Source: Eucommia ulmoides (taxonomy: Eukaryota; Streptophyta; Magnoliopsida; Garryales; Eucommiaceae). Taken from it: DNA of 64,000 bases. Where the stretch lies: assembly GCA_016647705.1 (NCBI GenBank), contig CM028329.1, forward strand, positions 60,033,231 through 60,097,230, read 5' to 3'. Below are positions 33,931-45,881 of this stretch, in pieces. The position numbers were made by a program, and so were the translations under genes. The notes beneath the pieces are model-generated. The model saw only the letters and a list, made by a program, of their open reading frames with translations, was not told the origin of the DNA and ran no database searches. How positions within the stretch are numbered: position 1 is the stretch's first letter; every line of letters begins with the position of its first letter.

Positions 33931-35086
33931 TATACTTCTATTTTAAACAAAATGAAAAAATAATAATTTTTTTTTTCTATTTCAATTAACGAAATATACT
34001 TGAAAATTGATGGAATTAAGTTTTTTATTCAATTTTTCAAAGAGATAGATAAAATTGTCACTTTATTTTGATTTTGAATTTTTTATTTTTAAATTAAAAT
34101 AAAGGAAAATTTTAGTCTATTTCATCTAAAAATTGGATGAAAATTTTAAATTTCATCCATTTTGAAGCATATTCTGTTAATTTGAAAGGAAAGAAAAAAT
34201 TAGTTTCTCACTTTGTTCAAAGTAAACATAGTTTTTTGAAGTGGGGGATAAAATGATAATTAAACAAAATAGAGGGGGATAAAAGGCACTTTATCCTTCT
34301 TTAGACTATAATTTGACATTTATTAAAAATTGTGCCCAACGGACACATTTTATTTTTTAATATCAACTTGGATATTCTTATATTAAAAAATAGGGGTTTT
34401 GAATATTTGTACCCCTAAAGTTTGACCATAACTTCAAAGTGGTCCCTATATTTTTAATTTTAAATGTATAACACCTTAAGAATTCCTAATCAACCCAACA
34501 CTACAATCCAAGTCTTATTCCCGTTAAAATTTTGGACAAAAAATAGTCAGTTACCGTGTATGTGACTATTTTTAAGGGACACTACAGGCATTTCAACCCT
34601 TCTCCTTTTTGTCCTCCCATTCTCCTTGCTACTCAAATACCTATAAGTCATAAATATGGAGTTAACATAATATATATATAAATGTATGTATGTATGTATA
34701 GAAAATTTGAAAGGGCTAAAGAAGGGAAATGAAAATGCCCTCACGGTCCTCTTAAAATAATGAAGTGCACAATGGGTGACGATGTGCTATCCAAAATTGT
34801 AATAGGCCTATTGATTTGAACTGAAAGTGGGTCAATTACGAAATTTCAGTGTATAATGTGTGCAAATCAAAACTAACGGACCCAAGTGAAATAATTGTTG
34901 AACTTTAGGGTGCAAAGTTTAAAAAATACATACATTATTTTTTATAAAAACAATTATATTAGTATATAGTAATGATTATAATTTATTTTTTTATTTGTTT
35001 GGTAGGTTTGGAATTGGTCACAAATTCTTGGATCCATCGTAAGGACGGCCATTGGAACGCGCTTGAACTAGAAGGACAATTATTTA

Positions 35087-35120
<34 letters not shown>

Positions 35121-35329
35121 ATAAATAAAGAGTATTTGAGAGTCTTGGGCACCCCTCTCATTTCGACTAATGCCAACTAATACGGAGGTAACTCCCTATC
35201 ATTTTCATAATACCTCAAACACCTCTTATTATATTTTATTGATAAAAATACCCTTGTAATATATTTTCGTATTTTTTTCATTTTTTATTTTCTACTCACT
35301 CTCTTTCTCTCTTTCTCTCTTTTTTATTG

Positions 35330-35383
<54 letters not shown>

Positions 35384-36820
35384 TGTTTATAGGAAAAAAT
35401 AAAAATGCTTAAAAACAAAAAATATAAATAAAACAAAACAATTAAATTCAAAAAGAGGATTTTTTTTTTGTTTTTATTTTTTAAGATTTATTTTTATTTT
35501 CCAAATCCTATTACTTTTTCATTTTTTTTTGTTTTTTATTTTTACATTTTATTTTCTAGATTAATACTTTCGATCTTTTTTAATATTCTACGAATACCGG
35601 ACAAAAAATAAGAAAAATAAAATAAAAATACACAATAAAAAAATATAAAATAAGAGAGAGAGATTAGGAAATAGAAAATAAAAATTAAAAAGTACAAAAT
35701 AAAAAATAATAATATATATATATATTATAAGAATATTTTTATCAATGAAATGTGATGGATGGTATAAATGAAATAGGATGTTCTTGATATTTGTCGAAAT
35801 TATAGAGGTGTCTTAGGTTTAAACTCTATAAATGAAATAAATAAAAAGTAGCCGACTTTGTTGCCCTTAATAGCCAATATTTTCCTCTTAATTTTTGGGG
35901 GTTAGGTTTAATTTTTTTGGGTAAATATTAATAATAATTGGGTTAAAGATTAGGACAACTAAACCGTTGAATGTTTTTCTGTTCACATTTTTAAGGTAAG
36001 TGCTTGTGGCCAACTCCATAAGATGCTTCTTCTACTTCTTGTCAACTTGGCCAAACTTACCAATATACCCTCTTTTAACAATCTATTTACAAAAAATAGT
36101 TTTTTTTTTTTTTTAATGATTGAATTTATTTTTAATAAAAATAATTTATTTTTATTTTTTTTTGGGAGGGGGAGAAAATTTTCACTCAAAACTATTGAAT
36201 AAAATTATATTTTTTATACTCAAATTTTATATTTGTTTTACTTTGGTCCCCACGGTTATAATTTGAATATCCCACTCAGTACAAATTAATGACTCCATTA
36301 TAATTTTAGATGACAAATAGTCAATTTTCATAAGAAAAAATCGGTGAAAAATCTTATATTTGAAATCTAATTGGTGAAAAGTCATTTTGTGTTATTAGGT
36401 TTTGATTTAGTCATTTAAGTTAGATTTCACTTGTTTTTTAGTCCCGCATTGTAGGAATTGTAGGAATATTACAGGGATTGTAGGAAGCCACATTTGGTTT
36501 TTATAGTAAATTTCGTTACATGTAACTAATGTTAACTACAATTTCATAATTGTTACTTTTCACACATATTTAAGTATTTTTTGTTACATGTACTTCAGTT
36601 ACATGTTATAGTTATATATATATGTGTAATATTTTATGACGTAACTTAAAAAATATCAATTTTTTTAGTTACATATTAGAGACATGTAACGAAAAAATTA
36701 CATATTATTGGAACATGTAACTTAAAAATATTAAACTTTTTAATTATATGTATTTTATGTGATTTTGTGACATCTAACAAATTTTTACTGAAAAATATTG
36801 AACTTTTAAATTACATATTG
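33931..36820. other. Long AT-rich intergenic region
   Basis: No gene is seen. It contains remains of a foldback MITE ('tgtacccctaaagtttgacc' at about 34408 and 'gaactttagggtgcaaag' at about 34900, opposite arms), an (AAT)n tract at 35089-35120, a TA tract at 35331-35381 surrounded by T- and A-rich low complexity to about 35720, and short 'acatgtaac' repeats from 36510. Confidence 0.5.
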
Positions 36821-36829
36821 TAACTAAAA

Positions 36830-37110
36830 AGTTATATATAATTAGTTATCTGTAACTAATTATATGTATTTTGTGTGATTTTGTGACATATAACAATTTT
36901 TTTACACACAAAGTTGTTACATGTAAAAAAAAAAAAAAAAAAGTAGTTACTTGCAACTAATACAGTAATATTACATACAAAGTAGTTACATGTAACTAGC
37001 ACGTGGCTATCACGTGTGCAATGTTTCCGTCTTTTTAAAACAGATGAAATTAAATTAAAAAATTTACCGTCTCTAGGACTTTTGACCAATTAGAGTTTAA
37101 ATGTACGACC
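36830..37110 (-). repeat. Dispersed repeat R, reverse copy
   Basis: Reverse-oriented relative of 11217-11480, sharing 'ggacttttgaccaatt' and 'cacgtgtgca' and repeated 'gttacatgtaac' motifs. It probably extends left to about 36510. Confidence 0.5.
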
Positions 37111-37219
37111 TCCCACCCATTGTCCATTTTCATAATGCACCCAATTTTATTTAAAAAAATGTTGTGTGTATTTTCAATCTCTTCCTTTTCTCCTTATAAA
37201 TTTTTAACAAAAAGTCACG

Positions 37220-37253
<34 letters not shown>

Positions 37254-38271
37254 AGTACTTGAGCAGGAAAGAGAAGACAGAAACTGTCTATAAAGTCCCT
37301 TAAAAACAGTTAGATGCATGGTAATTGACTCTTATTTGTCCAAAATTAATACGGTTAAGAAATTTTAAGGTGTGATATGCTAAAAAAGAAATTGATCACT
37401 AAAATATGGTGTGGGTGTCTATGTGGACCCAGAAATTTTAATTTGCACATTTGATACCCCTAGATTTCAAGTTTGTTTCTATCCAATAAAACTAAAATTG
37501 CTATTAAAGATTTTGGACGAAAAATAGATTGTGTTCAGCACGATACCTTCTAATGGTAATATTATCGTTATTCCATTAACCTTAACCTTTCTCTAACAAC
37601 AATTCCGCTCTCTGTCTCATTATTTAGACGAATTATTATTAGTATTAGCTGAAGGTTGAATGTGCTGGATTTGTTTGGTTTAGTAGCCATGTACCTCGGT
37701 TTTCTTTTCTAACTTGGATGGTTCTTCGGAAATAATTGTTCATCACTCTTGTATTCGTCTTTTCAGGGGAAACTGCTCAACCACCAGGATAGGGGAATGA
37801 AAGTCATATGCTTCACTGTTTAGAAAATTAAAAAAAACATGTTAGGTATAACAAAATAATGAAAATGACAAAAATATCTCTATTAGAAGGCGACATACTG
37901 AGCATAACCTATTTTCTTTTCAAAATCATGAACAGTGTTTTCAATTGGTGGAATTGGAACAAATATAAATTGAGAGAACAAATGTGCAATTTAGTAAACC
38001 TCAGGATCCGCATAGACCAAAAAATATATCTTTCTTTATTTTGCAATTGGAATTATAGGGACCAAAATGAAAATCTTGTCAAACTTTCAGGGGTACAAAG
38101 TGTCAAAACCTCCAAAAATAATTTCAAGTGGAGTGGCAATTCCGTTAATATAAGCAACACGAGGGGCCATTACTAAAACAGCTTAAAAAAATAAAACGTT
38201 CCGCCAACCCGCTCTCCTTTGTCTCGTTAAAAACCAAAAACCCAATTTTCAAAGTCTCCATCTCGAAAACA
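37111..38271. other. Intergenic region upstream of the RALF gene
   Basis: A TA tract (37221-37250), then foldback MITE arms at about 37425-37560 and 37960-38115 ('tttcaggggtacaaagtg'). Bases 37772-37823 look like a short exon after an acceptor (tcttttcag), but no partner exon was found. The RALF promoter should lie in 38120-38271. No clear TATA box was seen. Confidence 0.4.
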
Positions 38272-38616
38272 ATGGCGATCTCTCCTTCTTCTCTCTTCCG
38301 CATCCTAATCTCCTCCCTCTTGCTCGCCTCACTCGTCGCCGGATCCACCGTAGACCTCCAGGAGCTCGGCCTGATTCCGGCGAAACCGTCCTGCAGTGGC
38401 TCCATCGCGGAGTGCATCGCCGACGGCGAATTCGAAATGGACTCGGAGATCAACCGTCGCATACTGGCGACGTCGAACTACATCAGCTACGGTGCGCTGC
38501 AGAGGAACAATGTCCCTTGCTCTCGGAGAGGAGCCTCCTACTACAACTGCAGGCAGAGCGGTCAGGCGAATCCGTACACTCGCGGATGCAGTGCGATTAC
38601 TCGTTGCCGGAGCTAA
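38272..38616 (+). CDS. Rapid alkalinization factor (RALF) precursor
   Basis: Secreted cysteine-rich peptide hormone precursor of 114 residues, without introns. RALFs signal through CrRLK1L receptor kinases such as FERONIA to alkalinise the apoplast and restrain growth (family knowledge). An N-terminal signal peptide covers about residues 1-24 (hydrophobic ILISSLLLASLVAG). The propeptide ends with the subtilase (S1P) site RRIL at 62-65. The mature peptide of 49 residues (66-114) contains the receptor-binding YISYGAL at 70-76, and four cysteines at 83, 93, 106 and 112 in the family spacing. All hallmarks of the canonical RALF1/22/23/33 group are intact. A shifted frame covers the same bases but has no signal peptide. 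The exact subfamily member cannot be named. Confidence 0.95.
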   Translation: MAISPSSLFRILISSLLLASLVAGSTVDLQELGLIPAKPSCSGSIAECIADGEFEMDSEINRRILATSNYISYGALQRNNVPCSRRGASYYNCRQSGQANPYTRGCSAITRCRS

Positions 38617-39654
38617 GTTCTTCGGGTTTTTTTTTTTTGTTTCTTGATTTTTACTTGTTGATAACTATGTATTTTCTGTGATAATAATTGAAGGTTCTGT
38701 TGAAGATCTGATTCAATACTCGTTTTTCTTTTCGTGTTTGGTTTTTGAAATTCAATTTCGTTTCAAATTTTAATTTGGCGCTTGATCTGGTGTTCTGCTT
38801 TTTTGCGAATTGTGGATTGATGATCCAATTAATGTTTGAAATTTCAAAACGAAAATTAATTAGATCAGTAGATTTATTTTCTTCTTTTTGCCGTCGGCAG
38901 ATTCATAGAGATGATTATGAAAAAAATCAGTAAAATGATTTTGAGGTAGTGCTTGGAAACAAGGAATTGGAATTTGGAATTAAAAATAAAAATCAACACA
39001 CACAACTAAGAACAAAAAGGGAAATAAGGAAATGATTCCATCTTGTTTTCCAAAAATTGTTGTACAAATCCGTGAAGAAGATAAATAATTTTTATTTTTT
39101 GTTTCATTTTGGGAACATAAAAACAAGCTATAGAACAAAAATAAGAGCATATCTAGTTGGTTGGAGGTAATAAAATCACGATCCATTCAAATTTTAATTC
39201 CATTCCATCAAAATTCAATTTTCGTTACATCCCATCCAAACATCTATTAATAAATCACGATTTTTTTTTAAAATGTCTTTTTATTAACTGTTTGGATTAA
39301 TTTGAGTGGAATAAATGAATGAGATGAGTCTTTCAAATTTTAGGAGGAAAAATTCTCGTTTAAAAATTTCACACTCCGATTTACGAAGCGGTTGAATTTA
39401 ATTATATTTTATACTTTATATATATATAGCTAGTTTAATAATCGATATGGCGCTATCAGACGGGTAAAATATTTTTCGTGTATGAATAAATTAGGCCTAA
39501 ATTTGTTGTATAATTTGTCTCATCATAAATTTTAGAATTTAATGTTTTAGTCATTGTCTCAATTGATGAACTAGAATCCAAAATTTTCATATCAAACTTG
39601 CAAGTCTATGTAATGAAAACGAAATTGATGTAAAATTCTTAAACTATATGAACA
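38617..39654. other. 3' flank of the RALF gene
   Basis: 3' UTR then AT-rich sequence. A T-tract and polyadenylation-like signals follow the stop codon. 38945-39260 looks like MITE debris ('ggaattggaatttggaatt'). No other gene. Confidence 0.4.
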
Positions 39655-39663
39655 AGCTGGCTA

Positions 39664-39965
39664 AGAGCTTTTTGCACTTTGCACCCCTGAAGTTCTAGAA
39701 AAATCTCACTTTATTCCCTGTACTTTCAATTTGAATACATTAAACCCTAAAGTATTCACAAATCGTGTCAAGTCAGTTCTTACGTTATTTTTTATGACAG
39801 AATTCACTCATGTGACTGATTTCGTATCTGTTATAAAAAATGACGGAATTACCTATTTGGATTGACTTAACACGATATAATTCTGGATACTTCAGAGTTT
39901 AATTTGTTCAAATTGAAGTACAAAGGCTTTCACCGAAACTTTAGCGGTGCAAAGTGCAAAAACAT
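39664..39965. mobile_element. Foldback MULE-type MITE
   Basis: 302 bp whose two arms (each well over 100 bases) are inverted repeats of one another: 'tttttgcactttgcacccc' at the left, 'gcggtgcaaagtgcaaaaa' at the right, and 'caatttgaatacatta' against 'taatttgttcaaattg' further in. It is flanked by 9-bp duplications agctggcta (39655-39663) and agctggata (39966-39974). The transcript would form a near-complete hairpin. Confidence 0.8.
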
Positions 39966-39974
39966 AGCTGGATA

Positions 39975-42900
39975 ATGCTCATCCCCCCTAATAAAAGAAA
40001 AGTGGTTGTTAGCATGTTAGAACACAACATTAGGATAACAACTCTCTCTCTCTATATATATATCTATATCTATATCTATATATATATATGTATATGTGTA
40101 TATGTGTGAGTGAGACAGAGAGGGAGAGAGAGATTCTCAATCTTCATCTTGGTGTTTGTTGGTTGTTGGTTGTTGGTACGAACCATGGGGTTTAGTCAAT
40201 GTTCTTATATTTATTTTTGGGTTAGTTGTTTTTTTATCCCTTGTATTTTGGTCATATTTTATTTTAACCTATATTTTAGAAACCGACGCATCTTTTTTTT
40301 GACTAAATGGAAGTAAAATTATTATTATTTTTTATTTTTTAGAATAAAATTATTATTAACGTTTTCTCTCCTTAACTTTGTTTCTCTTTCTACTTCTATT
40401 TTTTTTTAGTAAAGACAAAATAAAATCAAGGATAATTTTGTCAATTTTATGTAAAATTTAGATGAAAAAAAAAATTCAGGCATTTTTCAATTTATTATAA
40501 ATAAAAGAGAATAAAGTGCAAAATTTTAAAGTAGGAGAACAAAATCTAAGGTAAAGGGAGTAAAAGGCAACTAACCCTTTTATTCTTGGAATTTTTGTCA
40601 CGGACTCTAAATTTTATTAAAACTTTAGGTTGCCTAGATTTAGGGGGAAGAATTTGATTTGTTCAAAGAATTTAAATTTTTTTTTTTTGACAAATTCTTT
40701 GTTTAGGTATTTATTAGTAAGAATTTGTAAAATCTCTTGAATTTAAAAAATTGGATAAATGAGGATTTCTAAATCATTTTGTTTTAGGTGTCATTTACAA
40801 ATTCATCCAAAGAGAGATTTTGAGCTCATTTTTTTTGCCTTCCAGATTCGGTCACCACTGCCGATGACCACAGCCGTCCCCGACCACTGCTACCGCGGTC
40901 GACCACGGCGGTGATGGTGGTTATCTTAGGAGGAAGATGAAAAGAAAATATACAATAACCCCTCTTGGAATATATGGATAAATGTGTCCCAACATCAATT
41001 ACATTTTATATTTACAACCCCAATATTTTTCACAAATATATATTGCGAAATTTGAGAGTAGTTACCATAATCGTCCAATTTAAAACATTTATTATAAAAT
41101 CACCGAATTAATCATTTTATAATTTTCCTTTTCACATGCAAATTATACTTAAATAATCGTTTGTTTTTTATCTTTAAAATGATATCCTGACCATGGGTTT
41201 CGAATCGAAGAAAAAAAAAATGTTCTTGTTGAATTGTCTTGAATTCTACACATTAACTCACATTTAAATAAAGTTTATATTTGTTTGGAACCCGACTAGA
41301 TTTCTAGACACAATTATGGTGAAAATAACACTAAAACACAATGAACATGTAAGACGCAACATAATATTATCATGTTGAATATAACATCAGATCCCCCCCA
41401 TCCATCCTTAGTTTTGTATCCAACAAAATACGACGATTTACACGTGTTGAATTCAAAACAAGCTTCAAATCCCAATAATCAAATTTTCTTAATTAACTGG
41501 TCATATGTTGAATTTCACACAGATTATTGAATCCAACACAATTGTGCATGACTAAATTCAAATTTCACAAATAACTTAACGTGTTAAATTCAACATGAAT
41601 TATACTTTTATCATGCAAAAAATATGATTGAGATGACATTTTAAAGTTTTAAAACAGAAGATCATGGTTGTGTAATTTAATCATATAAGAACTGAACAAA
41701 ATTGATTTATTGCGTGATTACTTACAAAAATTTTAGTCTAATTAATTATGATAAATGCTCTTTTTTCGAAATAGATATATCGGAAATATCTCCACTACTT
41801 TTATTTATGATAATTATTTTATTTGAATTCAACTTAATAAGAAAATCTTAATCGCATGTCAATCCCAAAAATCATTGGTGGTTATTTTTGTCATGTAAAA
41901 TGCGAAAAATGTGAAAATAGGACTATTTGGTCCATTCCTAATTAATAGGTATTAATTGGTAATTTGTATCCAAAAATAGGTTCAATTGGCTATTTTTTTT
42001 ATTTTATTTTTTTGTCATAACCCCAAAATTTGCAACATATTAATCCACTCAGTACAATAAAATTTTTAAAAATCTAATAATTCTGTCAAAAGTCCAAAAT
42101 CACTGTACACCATGAAAATTACTGCAGTTTTTTATATGAAAAAATTAAAGTAATTTTTATGTACTATAATAATTTTGAATTTCTGGAAAAATTATTACAG
42201 CGCGTTCAGAGTTAAAATTATAACTCGCCTAACAAAAAATTGCCAAACACCACCTTAATTAAAGGAATAATGGATAAATAAAAGCAGCTGAAATCACCAA
42301 AGATTTACCAAACAAACTCATATCTTTGTGTCAGGCCAACATCAAAATTGGGTCCTCCATATAACAACTCACAAATAATTATCATGCCTAGTCTAGACCT
42401 AGAAACACTTAGGACCTGTTTGGTCATCTTTCATTTTCCAAATTAAATTCTTATTTTCCAATTTTGAAATTTTATGCTTTCAGTCTCTAGTTGTAAAATG
42501 TTTAAAACTAGCAAACCAATCATTTTGATTCCAGTTTTAAATGTCTTGCTTGTTTTGTCTATTGTGACAAAATATAACAACAAATTTTCGGAATTTCTGG
42601 TTTAACAGTTCACGAAACTAAAATTTTTACCAATACAATCCACGCATTACAATAAATTTTTCTCAAATCCAAATTTATTGTAACAAATAAAAGTCAATAT
42701 AACTTTTTCATGCGAAAAATTACAATAATTTTTATAGCGTGAAATAACTTTGGATTTCTAAAAAAATTATTACGCTACGTGATTTAGATGAATAGTAAAT
42801 TACAAATTTTGGAGTCACTGTTTTGCACTTCAAAAACGTACTTTCAAAAATATAAAAAATAAAAACCATAATTTTAAATATTTTTTAGTTTTTTATTTTA

Positions 42901-43589
42901 ATTTTTATATCGTAATAAATTGATGGAGATAAAAAAAAACTATGACCTCTTCACCTACATTCTACAATTTTATTTTATTTTTTTGAATTAAGAGATTAAT
43001 TAAATAGATAATAGCAAGATATATTATAATCATACACTATCAAACACACTTCTAAATCGGGCTAGTCCTAATTATCACTACTACTTTACCTAATTATCAC
43101 TTACATACCTCTACCTCAAAAAGCTACTGTTTATCTATTTATATTTTTGAACAAAGTGAAAAACTAACTTTTTTCTGTTTAAACTAATAAGATATGCTCA
43201 AAAATAGATGAAATTAAAATTTTCATCTAATTTTTTGATGAAATAGACGAAATTCCCCCATTTATTTTAGTTTTAATTTATTTTTTAAAATATTTATCAT
43301 AATAAAAATTAAATAGAAATTAAAATAAATGGAAATTTCGTCTATTTCATCCAAAAATTAGATTGAAAATTTAATTCCATCAATTTTTAAGCATATTCCA
43401 TTGGTTTAAATGAAAAAAGTTGATTTCTCGCTTTGCTCAAAAGTAGAAGTAAAATGTGGCGTTTTGAAGTGGATGTAAAGTGATAATTATGCAATATAAA
43501 GAAGACTGAAAGGCAATTTACCAAAAAAAAAAAAAAAAATTAGAAAAAATATTGTATTGTCATCACAAGAATAATGAATTATTATCTTC
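39975..43589. other. 3.6-kb gene-free AT-rich region
   Basis: A compound TC/TA/TG microsatellite at 40040-40135, MITE debris ending 'gccaaacaccacctta' at about 42240, the start of another at about 42413 ('aggacctgtttggtcatc'), and one short GC-rich block (40850-40925) like the cores of the PIF-like elements. No gene is supported. Confidence 0.5.
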
Positions 43590-44118
43590 GGCACCATTTG
43601 ATAATATTTCTTTTAAGTTTGTTTTCGAATAAAAATAATAATTTCACAAAAAATATATATTTTTAATTAAATAGTCAAACTTGTGTTTGATAATGTAAAA
43701 ACAATATCTATTGGAATTGTTTGATTGGAAGTAATGGAATCGCATCCTGAAGGTATGAAAACAAAATTTGAATGTACTTCTATTCAGAATTCGATTCTGT
43801 TCTGTCATAATGCAATTCTACCACCTCCACTGTAAGTGTTATTCCTATATACGATCTCTTAAAAAAAATCATAAATGATTTGAAAAAAAAATTGAATGGG
43901 GATTCTAACCATTCGATCTCTTATGATACAAAAATACAAGGAAAAAAAAAATCAAATTTTCACTTCTTGAAGTAAAAGTACTTAAAAAACACATTTTGCT
44001 TTTCTACTTTCAAAAGTACATTTTTTGAGTGCAAAACAAAATACTATTTAATTTTAAGTAATTTTGTGCTTGAAAACCAAAAAAAAAAAATTAATTAAAG
44101 CGTTACCAAACAGTGCTT
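43590..44118. mobile_element. MITE with GCAC-TTTGGTAA ends
   Basis: The left end 'gcaccatttgataat' and the right end 'gttaccaaacagtgc' are inverted. The interior has opposed 'aaaagtactt' motifs. A relative lies at about 62436-62825. Target duplication not resolved. Confidence 0.45.
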
Positions 44119-44509
44119 TAAATAATTTTATATTAACCATATCCATTGAGCTTGAAAACGAGAAGTAAAAAAAGGATATTCTTTCCCACGATGTTCTCGG
44201 ACATTGTCTGAAACCTCACTTGCTGTTAAAAAAAAAAAAAAAAAGTATTAATACGATAATCAGTAGTAACACATTTTATATCCACAAAAGCAAAAAAAAA
44301 AAGTTAAAGGAATTAATTAGCATAAACTTACCATCTGCTGGATAAGGTTTTGAACCTGAAAAAAAAAAACATCAAATAGTTCAGGGTTTTTGTCACTTTG
44401 CACCCTGAATTATCTCGCTTTGGTCCCTATAATTTTAATATGAACACAACATGCCTTAAAATTTCCCATAATGAGCTTGCTTCGGTCCAAATCATTAAAC
44501 CCGTTATAA

Positions 44510-44840
44510 TTGTTGAATCCCACAACGATGTTGGGCCATTGTCAAAAAGTTCACCATGTGCGTGAGGAGCGTGTTGAATCCCACATCGCTTGTGTTATCT
44601 AATCCTTAAATATAAATAAAATTTAGGGAATCTTGTTGAGAGGTCCCAAGATTCAAAAAATCATTTTCCAAGGATCATGTCATGTGTTAAAAAATCACTG
44701 TTAAAGGACCCCGCAAAGTAATAGTTTTATGGAATAGGACATTTCACCAAATTTCCCTAAATTTTTAAGGCAATCTTCAGCTTACAAGGCATTGTTTGAG
44801 AGTGAGTTAGGCCATTAGGTTTCGACAATAATTTTTGCCC
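44510..44840 (+). repeat. USE-TATA repeat unit carrying an insert
   Basis: A further copy of the family around FolD, with TCCCACATCG at 44579-44588, TATAAATA 22 bases later, then 'gcttacaaggcattg' and 'agtgagttaggcc'. The unit is split at 44629-44766 by a foreign segment. The intact unit at 25568-25690 shows the continuous sequence. Confidence 0.7.
44629..44766. mobile_element. 138-bp insert within the USE-TATA repeat
   Basis: Sequence starting 'aatcttgttgagaggtcc' and ending near 'ccctaaatttttaa'. Related sequence in reverse orientation lies at about 13080-13245, so it is a mobile repeat. Terminal repeats are not clear. Confidence 0.55.
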
Positions 44841-45015
44841 GCAACCAATCTTGTGCATGCACCCAATTGTTTTTAAAGAATTGAATGTTGAAACAAGTAA
44901 TATAAAAGGATTTCATTTTCATTTCTCATTCCATTATCTTTCAATTGATCATTTACATTCATATATAAATACAATCAAACCAAGCATTAAATGAAAGTGA
45001 TTGAGGAGGAGATCA

Positions 45016-45144
45016 TTAATGAGTTTTGAATATTTTGGTGACAGTAAGCTGAAATCGGTTGTTAGTGGCGGGAGGTTGTTGATTGCCACCGCCATGAGTC
45101 ATGATGTTAGTGGCGTGGACTGGATCAGCAACAATTTTGCTGTT
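45016..45144 (-). pseudogene. Orphan terminal exon, unknown protein
   Basis: On the minus strand a good acceptor (ctactgctgcag) is followed by 42 codons and a stop. The peptide begins NSKIVADPVHATNIMTHGGG, contains NQQPPATNNR and ends FQLTVTKIFKTH. The composition is protein-like. I cannot assign a family. The expected upstream exon would lie at higher coordinates, but that space is taken by the early nodulin-like gene, so this is probably a stranded fragment. Confidence 0.3.
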
Positions 45145-45209
45145 CTGCAGCAGTAGGTGCTACTACTATTCTTTAAAAATGTCATCTGATACCATATTAG
45201 AAGGTAAAA

Positions 45210-45881
45210 ATGGAGAAAAAGATTGAATCAAAATTTTATTCTCATTAATTTTCTCAAGTGCAAGAGGCATAAACGAGTTTGAAGTTGGTGCTGGCAAAGG
45301 GTGGGTCATTCCTCCTTCAAAAGATGGTCAACTTTACAATGACTGGGCCTCGAAGAATAGGTTCAAGATCAATGACACTCTCTGTAAGCCTCTCTCTCTC
45401 TATCTCTCTCTATATATACACACACATATATGTATGTATATATATACACATACATATATACACATTTCTTCTTAAATTGATTGAGAAGAAATCTGTTGAA
45501 AGTACAATTACTGGGCATTTAGGGGGTTAAAAAATGTAATTTCATGTTCCAGGGTTCGAGTATAAGAAGGGTTCGAAAGAGGAGTACGAGAAATGCAGGT
45601 CCTCCCACCCGGTCTTCTTCTCCAACAACGGGGACACCATCTTCCAACTCGACAGGCCGGGCTTGTTCTACTTCAATAGCGGTGTGGCAGGCCACTGCGA
45701 GAGAGGACTGAAGATGATCATCAAGATTCTGGAGCCCAAAAGCCCGTCCCAGCCTGCCAACGAGACCACCGTTCCATCTCCTCCAGCTGGCGGCAGTGCA
45801 GCGGGGATGGGTGGTGCTGTGAGTTCCGACACTGCTGCAGTGCTTGCTTTCGCATTGTTTGGCATGATTTGTGGTGTTTAA
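45210..45881 (+). CDS. Early nodulin-like protein (phytocyanin fold, GPI-anchored)
   Basis: Exon 1 ends at 45383 and exon 2 is 45553-45881, joined as T|GG (Trp). The product reads NEFEVGAGKGWV, then NDWASKNRFKINDTL, then EEYEKC, then GLFYFNSGVAGHCERG. This is the plastocyanin-like domain with its disulfide cysteines. The first copper-ligand His is missing, as in ENODL proteins, which do not bind copper. A Pro/Ser/Gly spacer and a hydrophobic C-terminus (TAAVLAFALFGMICGV) predict a GPI anchor at the plasma membrane. The 5' end is odd. Frame-consistent sequence before the domain (ILFSLIFSSARG) looks like a signal peptide but lacks a Met and is closed by a stop at 45224. The only nearby ATG (45210, MEKKIESK) is one base out of frame. 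Either the gene is damaged or an upstream exon is missing. Confidence 0.75.

Noticed and set aside
38412-38681. Alternative 89-codon frame over the RALF gene
   Set aside because: Shifted frame of the RALF coding region without signal peptide or conserved motif.
45150-45200. TRIM-type primer-binding site on the minus strand (tggtatcaga)
   Set aside because: The match is short and no terminal repeats flank it.
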